64,000 bases of DNA from Paenibacillus sp. PastM-3 (GCF_029893965.1 NZ_JARXXP010000008.1:124001-188000); one strand, 5' to 3'. Positions 1-9,998 are shown, counted from the first letter of the stretch. The notes: generated from the letters alone by a model not told the origin. Numbers and translations: made by a program.

Positions 1-235
1 GCCGGTTGATATACCCCAGCCCCGATTCCAGCACATCCCCTTCACGCAAAAGCTCCAGCGCATCGCATTCCGCAACCGCCAGCGGCAGATCCGGCACATT
101 GTCGGCGGTCAGCTTGGCAATCTCCTTGTTCAGTCGCAGATTTAGCGCACTCAGCTGGTACGCATACTCCTCAGGCATTTCTACAAATTGCAGTTCCTTA
201 TGCTGCTGCAAAATTACATAACGCATTTTCGGCAT
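1..235 (-). CDS. Hypothetical protein, 3' part cut by the window edge
   Basis: An open frame runs from an ATG at 235 down through base 1 with no stop, so only the first 78 residues are present. It begins MPKMRYVILQQHKELQF and is rich in Glu, Leu and Lys, with no signal peptide or membrane segment. On the coding strand GGAGGG lies about 11 nt before this ATG. A second ATG four codons in (MRYVIL) is also possible. The gene is divergent from the sprT-like gene. The plus-strand frame over the same bases is Ser-rich and low in complexity, and I take it to be a shadow. I do not recognise the family. Confidence 0.6.
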   Translation of the reverse strand, partial: MPKMRYVILQQHKELQFVEMPEEYAYQLSALNLRLNKEIAKLTADNVPDLPLAVAECDALELLREGDVLESGLGYINR

Positions 236-268
236 TCCCGATGTCTCCCTCCGTACTTGTCTTCCTTC

Positions 269-299
269 TTGACAGTGTAGCCTATGGGCAAGTTACAAT
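269..299 (+). promoter_or_regulatory. Candidate sigma-A promoter for the sprT-like gene
   Basis: There is a perfect -35 TTGACA at 269-274 and a -10 TACAAT at 294-299. The 19-nt spacer is longer than the usual 17. The downstream gene starts at 346. Confidence 0.4.
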
Positions 300-345
300 T
301 CAAGTGGTGATATTATTTTGCATATCTAAAAAGGGGGCGGACGCT

Positions 346-840
346 ATGACCAGTACCAGCATCAGTATGAGTAATGAGGAGCTGCAGCAGTGGATCGAGC
401 GGGTATCGCTCAGCAGCTTCGGCGTGCCGTTCCGGCACAAGGCCAGCTTTAACAGCAGACTGACGACGACGGGCGGACGGTATTTTACCAAAAGCCATAA
501 TATAGAGATTAATCCGCAGCAGCTTGCCATCCATGGACATGAGGAGACGGAAAAAATAATCAAGCATGAGCTCTGCCACTATCACCTGCACCTGGCGAAG
601 CGCGGATATATGCACCGGGATGCCGATTTTAAAAGCCTGCTGGCCAAAGTCGGCGGCAGCCGCTATTGCCAGACCCTCCCCGGAGCCAAGGCGCGTAAGC
701 CGCAGCCTTACCGGTACAAGCTGGTGTGCACGGCCTGTGATATGGAATATCCGCGCAAACGGCGGGCCGATCCGGCACGCTACCGCTGCGGCAAATGCTC
801 AGGCAAGCTGAAGCTGCTGACGCTAGAAGCCGGCAAATAA
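346..840 (+). CDS. SprT-like family zinc metalloprotein
   Basis: This 164-residue protein carries the SprT-like HExxH signature in the segment KHELCHYHLH (about residues 79-88), the putative zinc and catalytic site. Its C-terminal zinc ribbon has two CxxC pairs (CTACD and CGKCSG, about residues 128-153). That is the normal architecture and length of bacterial SprT-like proteins; the eukaryotic relatives are DNA-protein crosslink proteases, but the bacterial role is not well defined. I start at ATG 346 because AAGGGGG lies just upstream; the frame stays open to 241 but that extension has no ribosome binding site. It ends 4 nt from the converging pentapeptide gene. Confidence 0.88.
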   Translation: MTSTSISMSNEELQQWIERVSLSSFGVPFRHKASFNSRLTTTGGRYFTKSHNIEINPQQLAIHGHEETEKIIKHELCHYHLHLAKRGYMHRDADFKSLLAKVGGSRYCQTLPGAKARKPQPYRYKLVCTACDMEYPRKRRADPARYRCGKCSGKLKLLTLEAGK

Positions 841-844
841 TCCG

Positions 845-1510
845 TTATTTAATGACAAGGCCCAGCAGACCGGCAAAAGAAGCCGCCTGATCCGCAGAAA
901 TAATGCAGCCCGGCAGGTCTTCAATGTCCACCAGCAGTCCGGTGAATTCACAGCTGCTCAGATCGGTATCCCTCAGCCTGACTCCGGCCATGACGGCCTG
1001 GTCCATTTTGCATTCCTCAAACGCCACTTTCTGAAAGTCGGCCTGATAGTAATCAGCGCTGTTCAGCGAGCATTGCCCGAAGGCGGTAAGCTTGAGCTTG
1101 CCGAACCGGAAGCTGGAGAAATCGCAGAGTGAATCAATCACAGAGACATTCTGGAAGCGGGCGCGGGTAAAGTCGGTGCCGATCATTTTACATTGTCTGA
1201 ACTCGGTCCGGTGGATGAAAGCTTCACTGAAATTTACATTAGAGAGGTCGCAGTTCTCAAAGATCACATCCGTCAGCTCAATGGCGCGGAGTGAGGATTC
1301 GCTGATAATCACATTTTTGAATAATACCTTGTCAAAAGAGACCTTCTCGGCTTCCTGATACTCCAGTAGAATATCGCTGATCTGGCAGCGGCTGTATTCC
1401 TCTTTGGTCTGCAATGCATCTATAGGCTGCAGCGGCAAAAGAGCGGGGGCCGTGATTTTTGGGGGTTCGATCTTATCGATTTTTTCAACTGAATCCTTCT
1501 TGTTCTTCAT
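845..1510 (-). CDS. Pentapeptide-repeat protein
   Basis: The protein has 221 residues. From about residue 55 it shows successive A(D/N)LxX-type pentapeptide turns, for example FENCDLSNVNFSEA, MIGTDFTRARFQN and SADYYQADFQ, which predict a right-handed quadrilateral beta-helix. The N-terminal 45 residues are charged and probably disordered; the C-terminus ends in a short hydrophobic tail. There is no signal peptide. Some pentapeptide proteins mimic DNA and protect gyrase, but nothing here shows that role. GGAGG lies 5 nt before the ATG. Confidence 0.8.
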   Translation of the reverse strand: MKNKKDSVEKIDKIEPPKITAPALLPLQPIDALQTKEEYSRCQISDILLEYQEAEKVSFDKVLFKNVIISESSLRAIELTDVIFENCDLSNVNFSEAFIHRTEFRQCKMIGTDFTRARFQNVSVIDSLCDFSSFRFGKLKLTAFGQCSLNSADYYQADFQKVAFEECKMDQAVMAGVRLRDTDLSSCEFTGLLVDIEDLPGCIISADQAASFAGLLGLVIK

Positions 1511-1846
1511 GAATGCCTCCAGGTAACAAGTCTATAAATGAAGATTACTTTCATCTGGTAATTATTATGCGGTAAACGCTCTCCTGAATGCAAACAAACA
1601 TTCTGTGCTGGAGGGAAAATAAAGTTCCTTCTATAATATAGGGCAGTCCGGATGAGCTGAACGCGGCTTTTCCAGGGCTGCTGTTTTTTTGGACTCCAAT
1701 AAAAGGCTATACGATAGAGCATACTGCCCACCCCTACGGATCTCCGTAAAAATACACCTGTGCCTAGTACAATCACACCTCGTTTTGTAAACGCTGTCAT
1801 CCTAAGATGAAAGGGAAGTCCATTTTGGCTTAGAGGGGGCGCATTT
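1511..1846. other. Divergent intergenic region, no gene seen
   Basis: These 336 bases separate the leftward pentapeptide gene from the rightward giant surface protein. A TATAAT-like sequence lies near 1636, but I cannot pair it with a convincing -35. The frame that crosses it on the minus strand is a shadow with no ribosome binding site. Confidence 0.5.
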
Positions 1847-4800
1847 ATGAAACGGTTCAGGTCACTGGTGGCGGGGCTGCTGGTGCTGCTGCTTATGCTT
1901 CCGGATCTGTCTGCTTTTGGCGCGGGAGGAAGTCCGGCGGAGGCTGCAGGTGTCGGGGGAACAGGGGCAGGGCAAATTCCGGCAGGCACAGTCCTGATCA
2001 AGAACAAGTGGAAAAGCAATTATCTCTACGAGACCAGCGGAGGGGTCGTCCGTTACGGAATGACGAATCCGGCAGATACCTCTGCGCACTGGAATGTGGA
2101 AACCACGGAGGGTGTATCCCGGATCAAAAATGTCAAAACAGGCCACTACATCACGCTCGCCGGTAATGCCGGCAAAGAGGATTCCTTGAAAGCAGCGGCT
2201 AGTACAGGTGGAGGGGGCGCATCTGAACAGTGGCTGATTGATCTCTCGAACCGAAGCGGGTATATGGTCATCCGCAGTGCTACTGCACCCGAGGGCAAGC
2301 TGGTCATCCATCAGGAAAATCAGCTCGGCTATGCCCAGGTCAGCTCGGATATCAATGTGACCTTTGAGAGTCCGCAGTGGGCTTTTATTGATCTGGGCGC
2401 AGCGCCGGCGGTGCGGCTGGAGAGCCGGATGCGTCCCGGGCAGGTGATGTATGAAGAGGAAGGTAAAGTCCTTTACGGCACAGCAGCGCTGGGCAATGAG
2501 GCTGCGCAGTGGTTTCTGGAGCCGGGAGAGAACACCGGAACCTTGACCATCCGCAACCGTGCGACAGGGCATTACATCAAGCAGAACGCGGAGCACTGGT
2601 TCGGTGTTTTTGCGGATGTTATTGATCCGGCGGACAAAGGATTAAGTGAATGGGTTCAGGAGGCAGCTCCCGGTGAAGACGGGGCAGGCTATATCACACT
2701 TCGCAACCACGGGCTGACAGACGGGGGCAAAGAGCTGTGGCTGAATCCCCAGTACGGCGACGACAATAATGTGCGCTCCAACAACTGGCCGGGCTGGGCA
2801 GGCAATCACAGCGCGCAATGGACGATTGTACCGGTTACCGAGCTGCAGCCTGTGCGGATAGCGGCCTATACCGATGCGCAGACAGCAGCGGATTATATCT
2901 ATGAGGCTTCCGGCGGCATGTTAGCTCATGGGGCGATTGCACCGGATGCGGCAAATGAGAACAGCTATTTATGGTATGCCGAGGATTATGACGGCCATAA
3001 ACGGATACGTAATGCGGCGAGCGGCCATTATCTCTCATACACAGGGGATACGGTAAAAGCGCTCACGCTCAGCGAAAGTAACCTTTCCGACCGGTGGGTG
3101 TTCAATGAATCGGATGATTACGATGATTATCAGACGATTGAGAATGTGCAGAGTCCGGGCGTCTATCTGGCGATGCTGGCAGGCGGCGGTGCCGGTGCCG
3201 GAACGGATGCTAGTACACTTGCGGCGCAGTGGCAGTTGCTGGACCCAAGCACTCCAATAGATAACGCCGAGCATTATTACCGGATTCAGAACGGCTGGCA
3301 GTCTTTTTACTGGTACGAGAGCAAGGAGGGGCTGCTGAAATACGGCAATATGCAGGAGGACGGCTCTGACCAGTGGCTGGTGGAAAAGTATAACGGCCGC
3401 AAGCTGTTCAAGAACCGCAAGACCGGCCACTACATCAATATAGCGCAGATGCCGGACGGACATATTCAGGTAAGTCCGCTGGCGGATAAAACCAATGTGG
3501 AACAGGCCTATATCTGGACCGGAAAAAATACCGGTGACAGCACCTACGTTATATCCAATGTACTCGACAAGGAGCCGGGAAAACGGCCGGAGAAATATAT
3601 TTCCCTGCAAAACCTGACCAAATATGCCGAGTACGGTGTCATTAATCCGGATTGGGGCAGCCCGAAATGGAGATTCGTCGCGGTGACGGAGAAGAAGCAG
3701 GATCTGTTCCGCTTCAAACTGAACGGGGTAAACGGCGAAGATCAGTATTTGCAGGACGGTCCTGTTCCGGCTGTGCAGGAGAATGAACGGAAGCTGGCAG
3801 AACACGGCGCTACGGTTACGGAGGACGTGTATGCCCGGCAATCCGGGGCGGAGGTGCAGGCGGCAGACTCCGGGCAAGAGAGTCCGCTGACTAGGGAAGG
3901 GGAATCAGTCGAGCAAAAAACGAAACTGGAAGCCGCTGATGTTGACATGACGGTCGGGCAGGCGACGTACGGTACGCTTGACCCGGAAGATGACAGCTTT
4001 GTGTGGCAGCTGCAGGAAATCCCGGGAGCCGGCGGGGCGGTGAAGCTTAAGAACAGGGGCACAGGCAGATATCTCTCGCTGCAGAATTTCGGTGAGGCGA
4101 TCGAGCAGGAGAGCCCTGAGCTGGCTGTACCTACAGAGCAGACGGTCTATGATGTCTGGGCCAGTATCCGGTGGGTAGTGGATATGCAGCCATCCGGTGT
4201 TTCTACTATTAAAAGCGCCTGGGCGGGCCATTATCTGTACGGTGCATCCGGTACGGACGGCGAGCCGGTCATTAGGATCAGCAAGGCTGCCGGAGCCGCC
4301 GGTATGGACAGTGCACAGTTCACCGCCGAAGCGGTAACAGAAGCTCCGCCGGCTGTTCCGGCTGATCCGGTAAGATTCAAGAATGCACAGACCGGCGACT
4401 ACCTCTATGAGAATGAACATGGTGTAGTGCTGTACGGACAGCCTGCGGCGGATAACGGTTACTCACACTGGACGATTTCAGGCGGAGCGGGCGGTCAGTT
4501 CATTGTGAACCGGGCTACCGGTCATTATCTGACGCTGAACGAGGATTATTCGTTCCTGGAAAGCGGCGCTGAGCCGGATACGCACGGTGCCTCATTCTGG
4601 AAGGTCAGTCTGGCTGCAGATTACCGGAATTATCTGATCCGCAGTCTGTACGGGGAATATGACGATGAACTGATCAATCTGAGCAATAAAACCGGCTATG
4701 CCGAGCGTGCCCTGCTGCTGGACAGCGAAGCATCCGCGCAGTGGGCGCTGGAAGCAGCATCGGCCGAATTTAACAGGCCGGCCGGTGAGGCGCGGAACAG

Positions 4801-7800
4801 CGATACCTCCACACCGGTTCAGGATGACACCAACATTGTGAGGATCGCGCCGCAAGCAGCGGCCGGGAAAGTACTGGCAGAGAAGGATGGCCAGCCGGTT
4901 TATGCAGACAGCAAGGACTTGACTGCTAAGGCTGAGTGGCTGGTGCAGGATGTTAACGGCCGCAAAAGGATTAAAAATGTGCAGACAGGTCATTATCTCT
5001 CACTTGATGAAAAAGGTGCTGCTGAGCTGACTTCCGGCGGCGGGGAGGCCTCGCAGTGGGTTGTGGAGGAGAAGCTTGGCCTCATGCGGATCAGCAGCGC
5101 AGACCGTAGCACAGTGTTCGCAGTGGACGGCAACGAGCAGTGGAGCTTCGTGCCGGTGCCCAGGGATATTGTGTATCCCGGCAAGGATGCCTTTCATGGC
5201 AGCGGTCTGCTGCGTTTTGCTGTAAATGCGGAGCAGGCTGGAGATTACAATGCGGTGCTCCGCTATAAATATGCGGCTTCTGCAGAGGCGGCGCTCGATG
5301 TGACCGTGAACGGGCTTCCGCAAGGTACGGCCAAGTTGCCGGCTGCCAGTGACTGGCACACGGTAACTTTAAAGCTGGCGCTCAGGGCTGGTATTAATAC
5401 AGTTACGCTCAGCAGCGGAGGCGAGGACTGGAGCAAGGTATCTGTTGACAGTCTCACGGTCAAGGAAAGTGTGGCTAAAGCCTACCGCGGGGCTACTGTT
5501 CCTTATATCAGCTATGAGGCAGAGGATGCTGTTACGAACGGCGAGCTTATTGGCCCGTCCCGCAAATACCGCAGTGTAGCCTCGGAAGCTTCCGGACGGC
5601 AGGCGGTAGTGCTTAAGAATACGGGTGACTACATCGAGTTCACCCTGGCTGAACCTGCGAATTCCATCGTGCTCCGTTATTCCATCCCGGACAGTCCGGA
5701 CGGGGCAGGTGCGCAGGAGACGCTGACACTGCTGGTGAACGGCAAACGGCAGGAGCTGAGCCTGACCTCCAAATATGCCTGGGAATACGGCAGCTATCCA
5801 TGGTCAAATGATCCCCGTCAGGGCAGCGGGCACCGCTTCTTTGACGAGATTCATGCCCTGATCGGCGATGCTCCGGCAGGAGCTGTGATTCGCCTGGAGA
5901 AAAGTGCGCAGGATCAGGCGGCCTCTTATGTTATTGATCTGGCAGAACTGGAGCTGGTTGCCCCTGCACTGGAGATGCCGGAAGGATATCTGTCTGTGAC
6001 GGATTACGGTGCAGTCCCTGATGATGAGGGCGATGACACTGCCGCCTTCAGGGCCGCGCTGGCTGCAGCAGAAGCAGCCGGAAGCGGCCTCTGGTTCCCG
6101 GCAGGCAGCTTCAATGTCGGCGACGGCCTGCTTAACCTGTACAATGCAGACATCCGCGGAGCAGGGATATGGTACACGACGTTGAACGGGGCCAAGTTCT
6201 ACGGTCACGGAGGCAAGATTAGCGTACACGATCTGCTGATCGAGGGCGGGATTAATGTGCGTGACGATGAGGCGGTTACGAACGCTTTTCACGGGGCGTT
6301 CGGGCAGGGCTCGCTCATCCAGAATGTCTGGATCGAGCATACCAAAGCCGGGCTGTGGCTGACTCAGCCGGGAGGCGAAAAAGTCCGGACAGACGGCCTG
6401 CATATGGTCGGCCTGCGCATCCGCAATCTGATGGCGGACGGCATTAACTTTGCGGTGGGCACAGGCAACAGCATGATGGAGCAGAGCGACATCCGCTATC
6501 CGGGTGATGACGGGATCGCCATGTGGTCTTTTACCGATGACAAGCTGAGTGACGTTAACGGCAGTGAGCGGACGCCGAGCTTCAATAATACAGCCCGCTT
6601 CAATACCGTTGCGCTGCCTTGGCTGGCTGATAATATCGTCGTCTTTGGCGGCCGGGACAACCAAATCCAGGATAATATCGTCAAAGACACCGTAACGAAC
6701 GGTGCGGGTATTGCTGTATCAACCCGTTTCTCGGCTGAACCGTTCCGGGGAACTACGGTGGTGGAGCGCAATACGCTGCTGCGCACCGGCAGCTATGATT
6801 CCGGTTATGGGTTCAACTTAGGAGCCATCTGGCTGTACGCGGGCGAAAGTAATCTGAATGCCGATGTGCAGATCCGCAGCAATACCATCCTGGACAGTAC
6901 TTACTCCGGATTGGTAGCGCACGGCAATATGAAGCTGGACGGTGTTGTACTCACGGACAACATCATTGACGGGGCAGGCACAAGCGGCGTGGAAGTGACG
7001 CCTGAGCTGACCGGCAGCCTGCTCATCGACAATCTGATTATCCGCGGGGAACGGATGAACCTGCTGGCTAATCCGGCAGCCGGGTTCACTGTCCGTGAGA
7101 AGAACCAGGGTATCGCCACTGCCGTTAAGCCGTTCACTGTTAAGCTGGCTGACGGGCAGAAGGGGCCGTTTACCTTGAAGCAGGGCACGGCTGACGGGTT
7201 GCAGGTGCTGGATCAGACTGGCGCGGACCTTACTGCGCAGGCTGAATGGAGCTTCGCGGAAGCCGGTATAGCCGGCTTTAAGGACGGCAGGCTGCAGGCT
7301 GCTGCAGCAGGGAATACCCTGCTTACTGTGAGCGTGAACGGCAGCTCACGGGTGTATGACCTGGCTGTGCTGAAGCCGGACGATACGGAGTCCGGTATCC
7401 CCGGCGGCACCGGAGGCTCCGGCGGCAGCGCAGGAACTGGCGCTGCTGCAGCGGACGGTGACGCCCGCCTGAGCGCCGCCGCCGCCGCAGGGCAGCGCGA
7501 GATCGTGGTCGCTGCCGGTGCCGGCGGCACGGCGCGCTTCAGTGCAGCCGCCCTGCGGAGCGCGGCTGCTGCAGTGCCCGGCGCCGTGCTCGTGGTCACG
7601 AGCGGCGGCGCGTCCTACCGCTTTCCGCTGCACCGCGCGGAAAGCGTGCTTGAAGCGGCCGGCCTTGCGGACGGCACGCTGGAATTTGCGCTGGCTCCGC
7701 TTAGCGGCGCAGCGCTTGAGAAGCTGCTTGCGGGTGCAGGCAAGCAGGCCCTTGCGGTGAAGGGTGTGCCGGCAGGCTTCACCCTGAGCGTACTCGGCGG

Positions 7801-8899
7801 CAGCGGCGCAGCCGCCGTGCCGGTCAGCGGCCTCGGCGCTGCTTACGCAGAGCGGACGCTGACCGTGGAGGAAGCGGTCAGTGCAGACCGCGCGGCAGCG
7901 CTGCTGTACGACGCGCAGACCGGTACCTTCCGGTATGTGCCGGCCCTGTTCGAGACGGCCGGCGGGGTAACGAAGGTTACCGTCAAGAGCAGTGTGGCCG
8001 GAGGCGTTATAGCGGTTGCGCTGCATCCGGTCAGCTTCGGCGATCTCTCCGGCCACTGGGCCAAGACTGAGATTGAGCTGCTGGCCGGCAAGCTCATCCT
8101 GAATGGCCGCGGCGCCGGCAGCTTTGCGCCGCAGCAGACCGTCAGCCGGGCCGAATTCGCGGCCATGCTGGTGCGCTCACTCGGCCTGCTGCCGGAGGCT
8201 GCGGCTGACGCCGCCGCCTTCAGCGACGTGCCGGCCGGCGCCTGGTTTGCAGCCGATGCCAGGGCGGCTGCTGAGCTGGGCCTGGTGCAGGGCTACGCGG
8301 ACGGAACCTTCCGTCCGGAGGCTCCGGTCACCAGGGAGCAGCTGGCGGTGATGGCCGCCAGAGCGCTGAAGCTGGTGCAGTCAGCTTCAGCACCGCCTGC
8401 AGCCGCACCTGCCGCAGGCGCCGGCGGAACGCCAGCCACCAGCGGAACGCCAGTCACCGGCAGAACGCCAGCCACCGGCGGAACGCCAGCCACTGCTGCA
8501 GCAAGTGGTATCACTATGACCACTGCCGGCGGAACGCCAGCCATCCTCGCCGCAGCCAGTATTGTCACCACCACTGCCGCCGCAAATGCTGCTGCTGTTG
8601 CCAGTGCACCTGGAGCAGCATCCGGCACTGCTCCAGCCGCTGCCACTCCGGCAGCATCAAGTTTAGCTTTTGACGTTAACGCCACCTCGCCCGGCGCAGC
8701 ACCAACCGCCACTGGCAGCTTCACCGACGCTGCCGACATCGCTTCCTGGGCACAGGAAGCGGTGAACACCCTGACCGCCGGCGGAATTATGCAGGGACGG
8801 CCTTCCGGCAGCTTCGCGCCGCAGGCCGTCACCAGCCGTGCCGAAGCGGCGGTCATACTGGCCCGGCTGCTGCGGGCCGGCAGGCTGCTGAACGATTAA
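1847..8899 (+). CDS. Giant SLH-anchored surface protein with GH87-like (alpha-1,3-glucanase/mycodextranase type) beta-helix
   Basis: This 2350-residue protein opens with a clear signal peptide (Lys/Arg, then a Leu-rich core, then AFGAGG). Residues about 40-1100 hold seven divergent modules of roughly 135-210 residues, each built on a W...(I/V)KN..TGHYLSL core; the TGHY motifs fall near residues 98, 239, 391, 525, 737, 888 and 1044. Two carbohydrate-binding-like beta-sandwich regions follow (about 1105-1210 and 1218-1375; the second opens YEAEDA as CBM6/35 modules do). Residues about 1382-1760 form a beta-helix starting VTDYGAVPDDEGDDT. Within it ADGINF gives D1531 and GDDGIAMWS gives D1554 and D1555. 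This 0/+23/+24 aspartate spacing equals that of the catalytic trio I recall from GH87 alpha-1,3-glucanases of Paenibacillus. After Gly/Ala-rich and Thr-Pro linkers come three SLH domains (about 2063, 2124 and 2291) that would bind secondary cell-wall polymer. Likely role: cell-surface hydrolysis of alpha-1,3-glucan; the substrate is inferred. RBS AGAGGGGG precedes the ATG. Confidence 0.85.
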   Translation: MKRFRSLVAGLLVLLLMLPDLSAFGAGGSPAEAAGVGGTGAGQIPAGTVLIKNKWKSNYLYETSGGVVRYGMTNPADTSAHWNVETTEGVSRIKNVKTGHYITLAGNAGKEDSLKAAASTGGGGASEQWLIDLSNRSGYMVIRSATAPEGKLVIHQENQLGYAQVSSDINVTFESPQWAFIDLGAAPAVRLESRMRPGQVMYEEEGKVLYGTAALGNEAAQWFLEPGENTGTLTIRNRATGHYIKQNAEHWFGVFADVIDPADKGLSEWVQEAAPGEDGAGYITLRNHGLTDGGKELWLNPQYGDDNNVRSNNWPGWAGNHSAQWTIVPVTELQPVRIAAYTDAQTAADYIYEASGGMLAHGAIAPDAANENSYLWYAEDYDGHKRIRNAASGHYLSYTGDTVKALTLSESNLSDRWVFNESDDYDDYQTIENVQSPGVYLAMLAGGGAGAGTDASTLAAQWQLLDPSTPIDNAEHYYRIQNGWQSFYWYESKEGLLKYGNMQEDGSDQWLVEKYNGRKLFKNRKTGHYINIAQMPDGHIQVSPLADKTNVEQAYIWTGKNTGDSTYVISNVLDKEPGKRPEKYISLQNLTKYAEYGVINPDWGSPKWRFVAVTEKKQDLFRFKLNGVNGEDQYLQDGPVPAVQENERKLAEHGATVTEDVYARQSGAEVQAADSGQESPLTREGESVEQKTKLEAADVDMTVGQATYGTLDPEDDSFVWQLQEIPGAGGAVKLKNRGTGRYLSLQNFGEAIEQESPELAVPTEQTVYDVWASIRWVVDMQPSGVSTIKSAWAGHYLYGASGTDGEPVIRISKAAGAAGMDSAQFTAEAVTEAPPAVPADPVRFKNAQTGDYLYENEHGVVLYGQPAADNGYSHWTISGGAGGQFIVNRATGHYLTLNEDYSFLESGAEPDTHGASFWKVSLAADYRNYLIRSLYGEYDDELINLSNKTGYAERALLLDSEASAQWALEAASAEFNRPAGEARNSDTSTPVQDDTNIVRIAPQAAAGKVLAEKDGQPVYADSKDLTAKAEWLVQDVNGRKRIKNVQTGHYLSLDEKGAAELTSGGGEASQWVVEEKLGLMRISSADRSTVFAVDGNEQWSFVPVPRDIVYPGKDAFHGSGLLRFAVNAEQAGDYNAVLRYKYAASAEAALDVTVNGLPQGTAKLPAASDWHTVTLKLALRAGINTVTLSSGGEDWSKVSVDSLTVKESVAKAYRGATVPYISYEAEDAVTNGELIGPSRKYRSVASEASGRQAVVLKNTGDYIEFTLAEPANSIVLRYSIPDSPDGAGAQETLTLLVNGKRQELSLTSKYAWEYGSYPWSNDPRQGSGHRFFDEIHALIGDAPAGAVIRLEKSAQDQAASYVIDLAELELVAPALEMPEGYLSVTDYGAVPDDEGDDTAAFRAALAAAEAAGSGLWFPAGSFNVGDGLLNLYNADIRGAGIWYTTLNGAKFYGHGGKISVHDLLIEGGINVRDDEAVTNAFHGAFGQGSLIQNVWIEHTKAGLWLTQPGGEKVRTDGLHMVGLRIRNLMADGINFAVGTGNSMMEQSDIRYPGDDGIAMWSFTDDKLSDVNGSERTPSFNNTARFNTVALPWLADNIVVFGGRDNQIQDNIVKDTVTNGAGIAVSTRFSAEPFRGTTVVERNTLLRTGSYDSGYGFNLGAIWLYAGESNLNADVQIRSNTILDSTYSGLVAHGNMKLDGVVLTDNIIDGAGTSGVEVTPELTGSLLIDNLIIRGERMNLLANPAAGFTVREKNQGIATAVKPFTVKLADGQKGPFTLKQGTADGLQVLDQTGADLTAQAEWSFAEAGIAGFKDGRLQAAAAGNTLLTVSVNGSSRVYDLAVLKPDDTESGIPGGTGGSGGSAGTGAAAADGDARLSAAAAAGQREIVVAAGAGGTARFSAAALRSAAAAVPGAVLVVTSGGASYRFPLHRAESVLEAAGLADGTLEFALAPLSGAALEKLLAGAGKQALAVKGVPAGFTLSVLGGSGAAAVPVSGLGAAYAERTLTVEEAVSADRAAALLYDAQTGTFRYVPALFETAGGVTKVTVKSSVAGGVIAVALHPVSFGDLSGHWAKTEIELLAGKLILNGRGAGSFAPQQTVSRAEFAAMLVRSLGLLPEAAADAAAFSDVPAGAWFAADARAAAELGLVQGYADGTFRPEAPVTREQLAVMAARALKLVQSASAPPAAAPAAGAGGTPATSGTPVTGRTPATGGTPATAAASGITMTTAGGTPAILAAASIVTTTAAANAAAVASAPGAASGTAPAAATPAASSLAFDVNATSPGAAPTATGSFTDAADIASWAQEAVNTLTAGGIMQGRPSGSFAPQAVTSRAEAAVILARLLRAGRLLND
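8419..8550 (+). repeat. Short in-frame tandem repeats coding a Gly-Thr-Pro-Ala linker
   Basis: About five imperfect 18-nt units around CGGAACGCCAGCCACC encode GGTPATSGTPVTGRTPATGG and relatives between SLH domains 2 and 3. They are likely to vary in copy number, and they make SLH3 unusually distant from SLH2. Confidence 0.7.
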
Positions 8900-8930
8900 T
8901 CGTGTTCATCCTGCCTTAATGCAGCACCCC

Positions 8931-8980
8931 AAAAAAGCCGCCGCCTCAGGAATCTCCATTCCTTTGGCGGCGGCCTTTTT
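8931..8980. terminator. Bidirectional intrinsic terminator
   Basis: A run of six A leads into GCCGCCGCC, a loop, then GGCGGCGGC and a T run. It sits between the converging surface-protein and LysR genes and can serve both strands. Confidence 0.85.
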
Positions 8981-9059
8981 ATGCAGCTTCAATCAACGTC
9001 AATGCTTATCTTTACTTCCGATCCATGATCTGGATCGGACTGTTGCGGGCGGAGCAGGC

Positions 9060-9998
9060 TCAGTTGATGCTTCCATGCGGCGGGGGAAGAAGAGGGGCGG
9101 AATCCGGATTTTTCCGTATGGCCGAGCTGAACAGATGATCCAGGAACAGATTTTCCACGGAGGAGAGCCGCTCCTTGTTGTAAATGACGAATGTCTGCCG
9201 CATCGGAAAGGGATTGTCCTCGATCGGAATGGCAATCAGCGAGCGTTTGGCAACCTCGTGTCCCATGTAGGAGGGGGCGAATAGCGTGGCACCGTAGTTG
9301 GCGGCAACCATCTGCTTGATCAGCTCCAGATTGTTCATTTCATATTGGATATACAAATTCAGATGAAGCCGTTTGAAGACGAACTCCACCGTTTCGCGGT
9401 ATTGCTTGCCCTCCTGATACATAATGAGCGGATGATGCCCGATATCCTTCAGCGTCACGGACGGGCATGCTGCCTGCGGACTGTCGGGGGAGACGATGTA
9501 ATAGATATGCTCGCTGTTGAGCATCCGGAAAGACAGTTCACTGTCTTCGATAGAATATCGGGTGATGCCAAGGTTGAAGTTGCCCATCCGGATGCCGTGA
9601 ATGACATTATTGGTAGAGAAGGAATGCACCTTAACATTTGTTTTCGGGAAAAATGAGATGAACTTTTCAAGAACCTTAAATAAAAACAGATTGCTTAACG
9701 AATTGGTGCAGCCGATCTCCAGCTGCTGCTCCTCCTGCTTCGCCGCTTTGTCCACCGCAACCTGCCCCTGTTCCAGAGTCCGCAATATTTTCAGGGCATA
9801 AGGGTAAAAGGCCTTCCCCTCTGCCGTCAGCTGATTTCCGCTTTTTCTCCGGATGAACAAGGGTTTCCCCACACTCTTCTCCAATTGCAAAATACGCTGG
9901 GAAACCGTCGGCTGCGGAATGAACAACTCCTCAGATGCTTTTTGGAAGCTCCCTGAATGATGGATGGCAAGAAAAGTCTTGATCTGCTCCAGGTTCAT
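9060..9998 (-). CDS. LysR-family transcriptional regulator
   Basis: The 312-residue protein has the LysR winged HTH at residues 1-60 (MNLEQIKTFLAIHHSGSF, then PQPTVSQRILQLEK) and a substrate-binding-type effector domain from about residue 90. I start at ATG 9998 because GAGGTG lies 6 nt upstream; the GTG at 10007 overlaps that ribosome binding site. It is divergent from the ABC importer/amidohydrolase operon beginning at 10248, the classic arrangement for a LysR regulator of its neighbour, with the operon substrate or its product as the likely co-inducer. The effector is not visible from the sequence. Confidence 0.9.
   Translation of the reverse strand: MNLEQIKTFLAIHHSGSFQKASEELFIPQPTVSQRILQLEKSVGKPLFIRRKSGNQLTAEGKAFYPYALKILRTLEQGQVAVDKAAKQEEQQLEIGCTNSLSNLFLFKVLEKFISFFPKTNVKVHSFSTNNVIHGIRMGNFNLGITRYSIEDSELSFRMLNSEHIYYIVSPDSPQAACPSVTLKDIGHHPLIMYQEGKQYRETVEFVFKRLHLNLYIQYEMNNLELIKQMVAANYGATLFAPSYMGHEVAKRSLIAIPIEDNPFPMRQTFVIYNKERLSSVENLFLDHLFSSAIRKNPDSAPLLPPPHGSIN

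Noticed and set aside
7346..8856. Long minus-strand frames opposite the surface-protein gene
   Set aside because: They mirror GC-rich Ala/Gly/Thr codons of the 2350-residue frame, have no ribosome binding site, and would overlap a clear SLH coding region.
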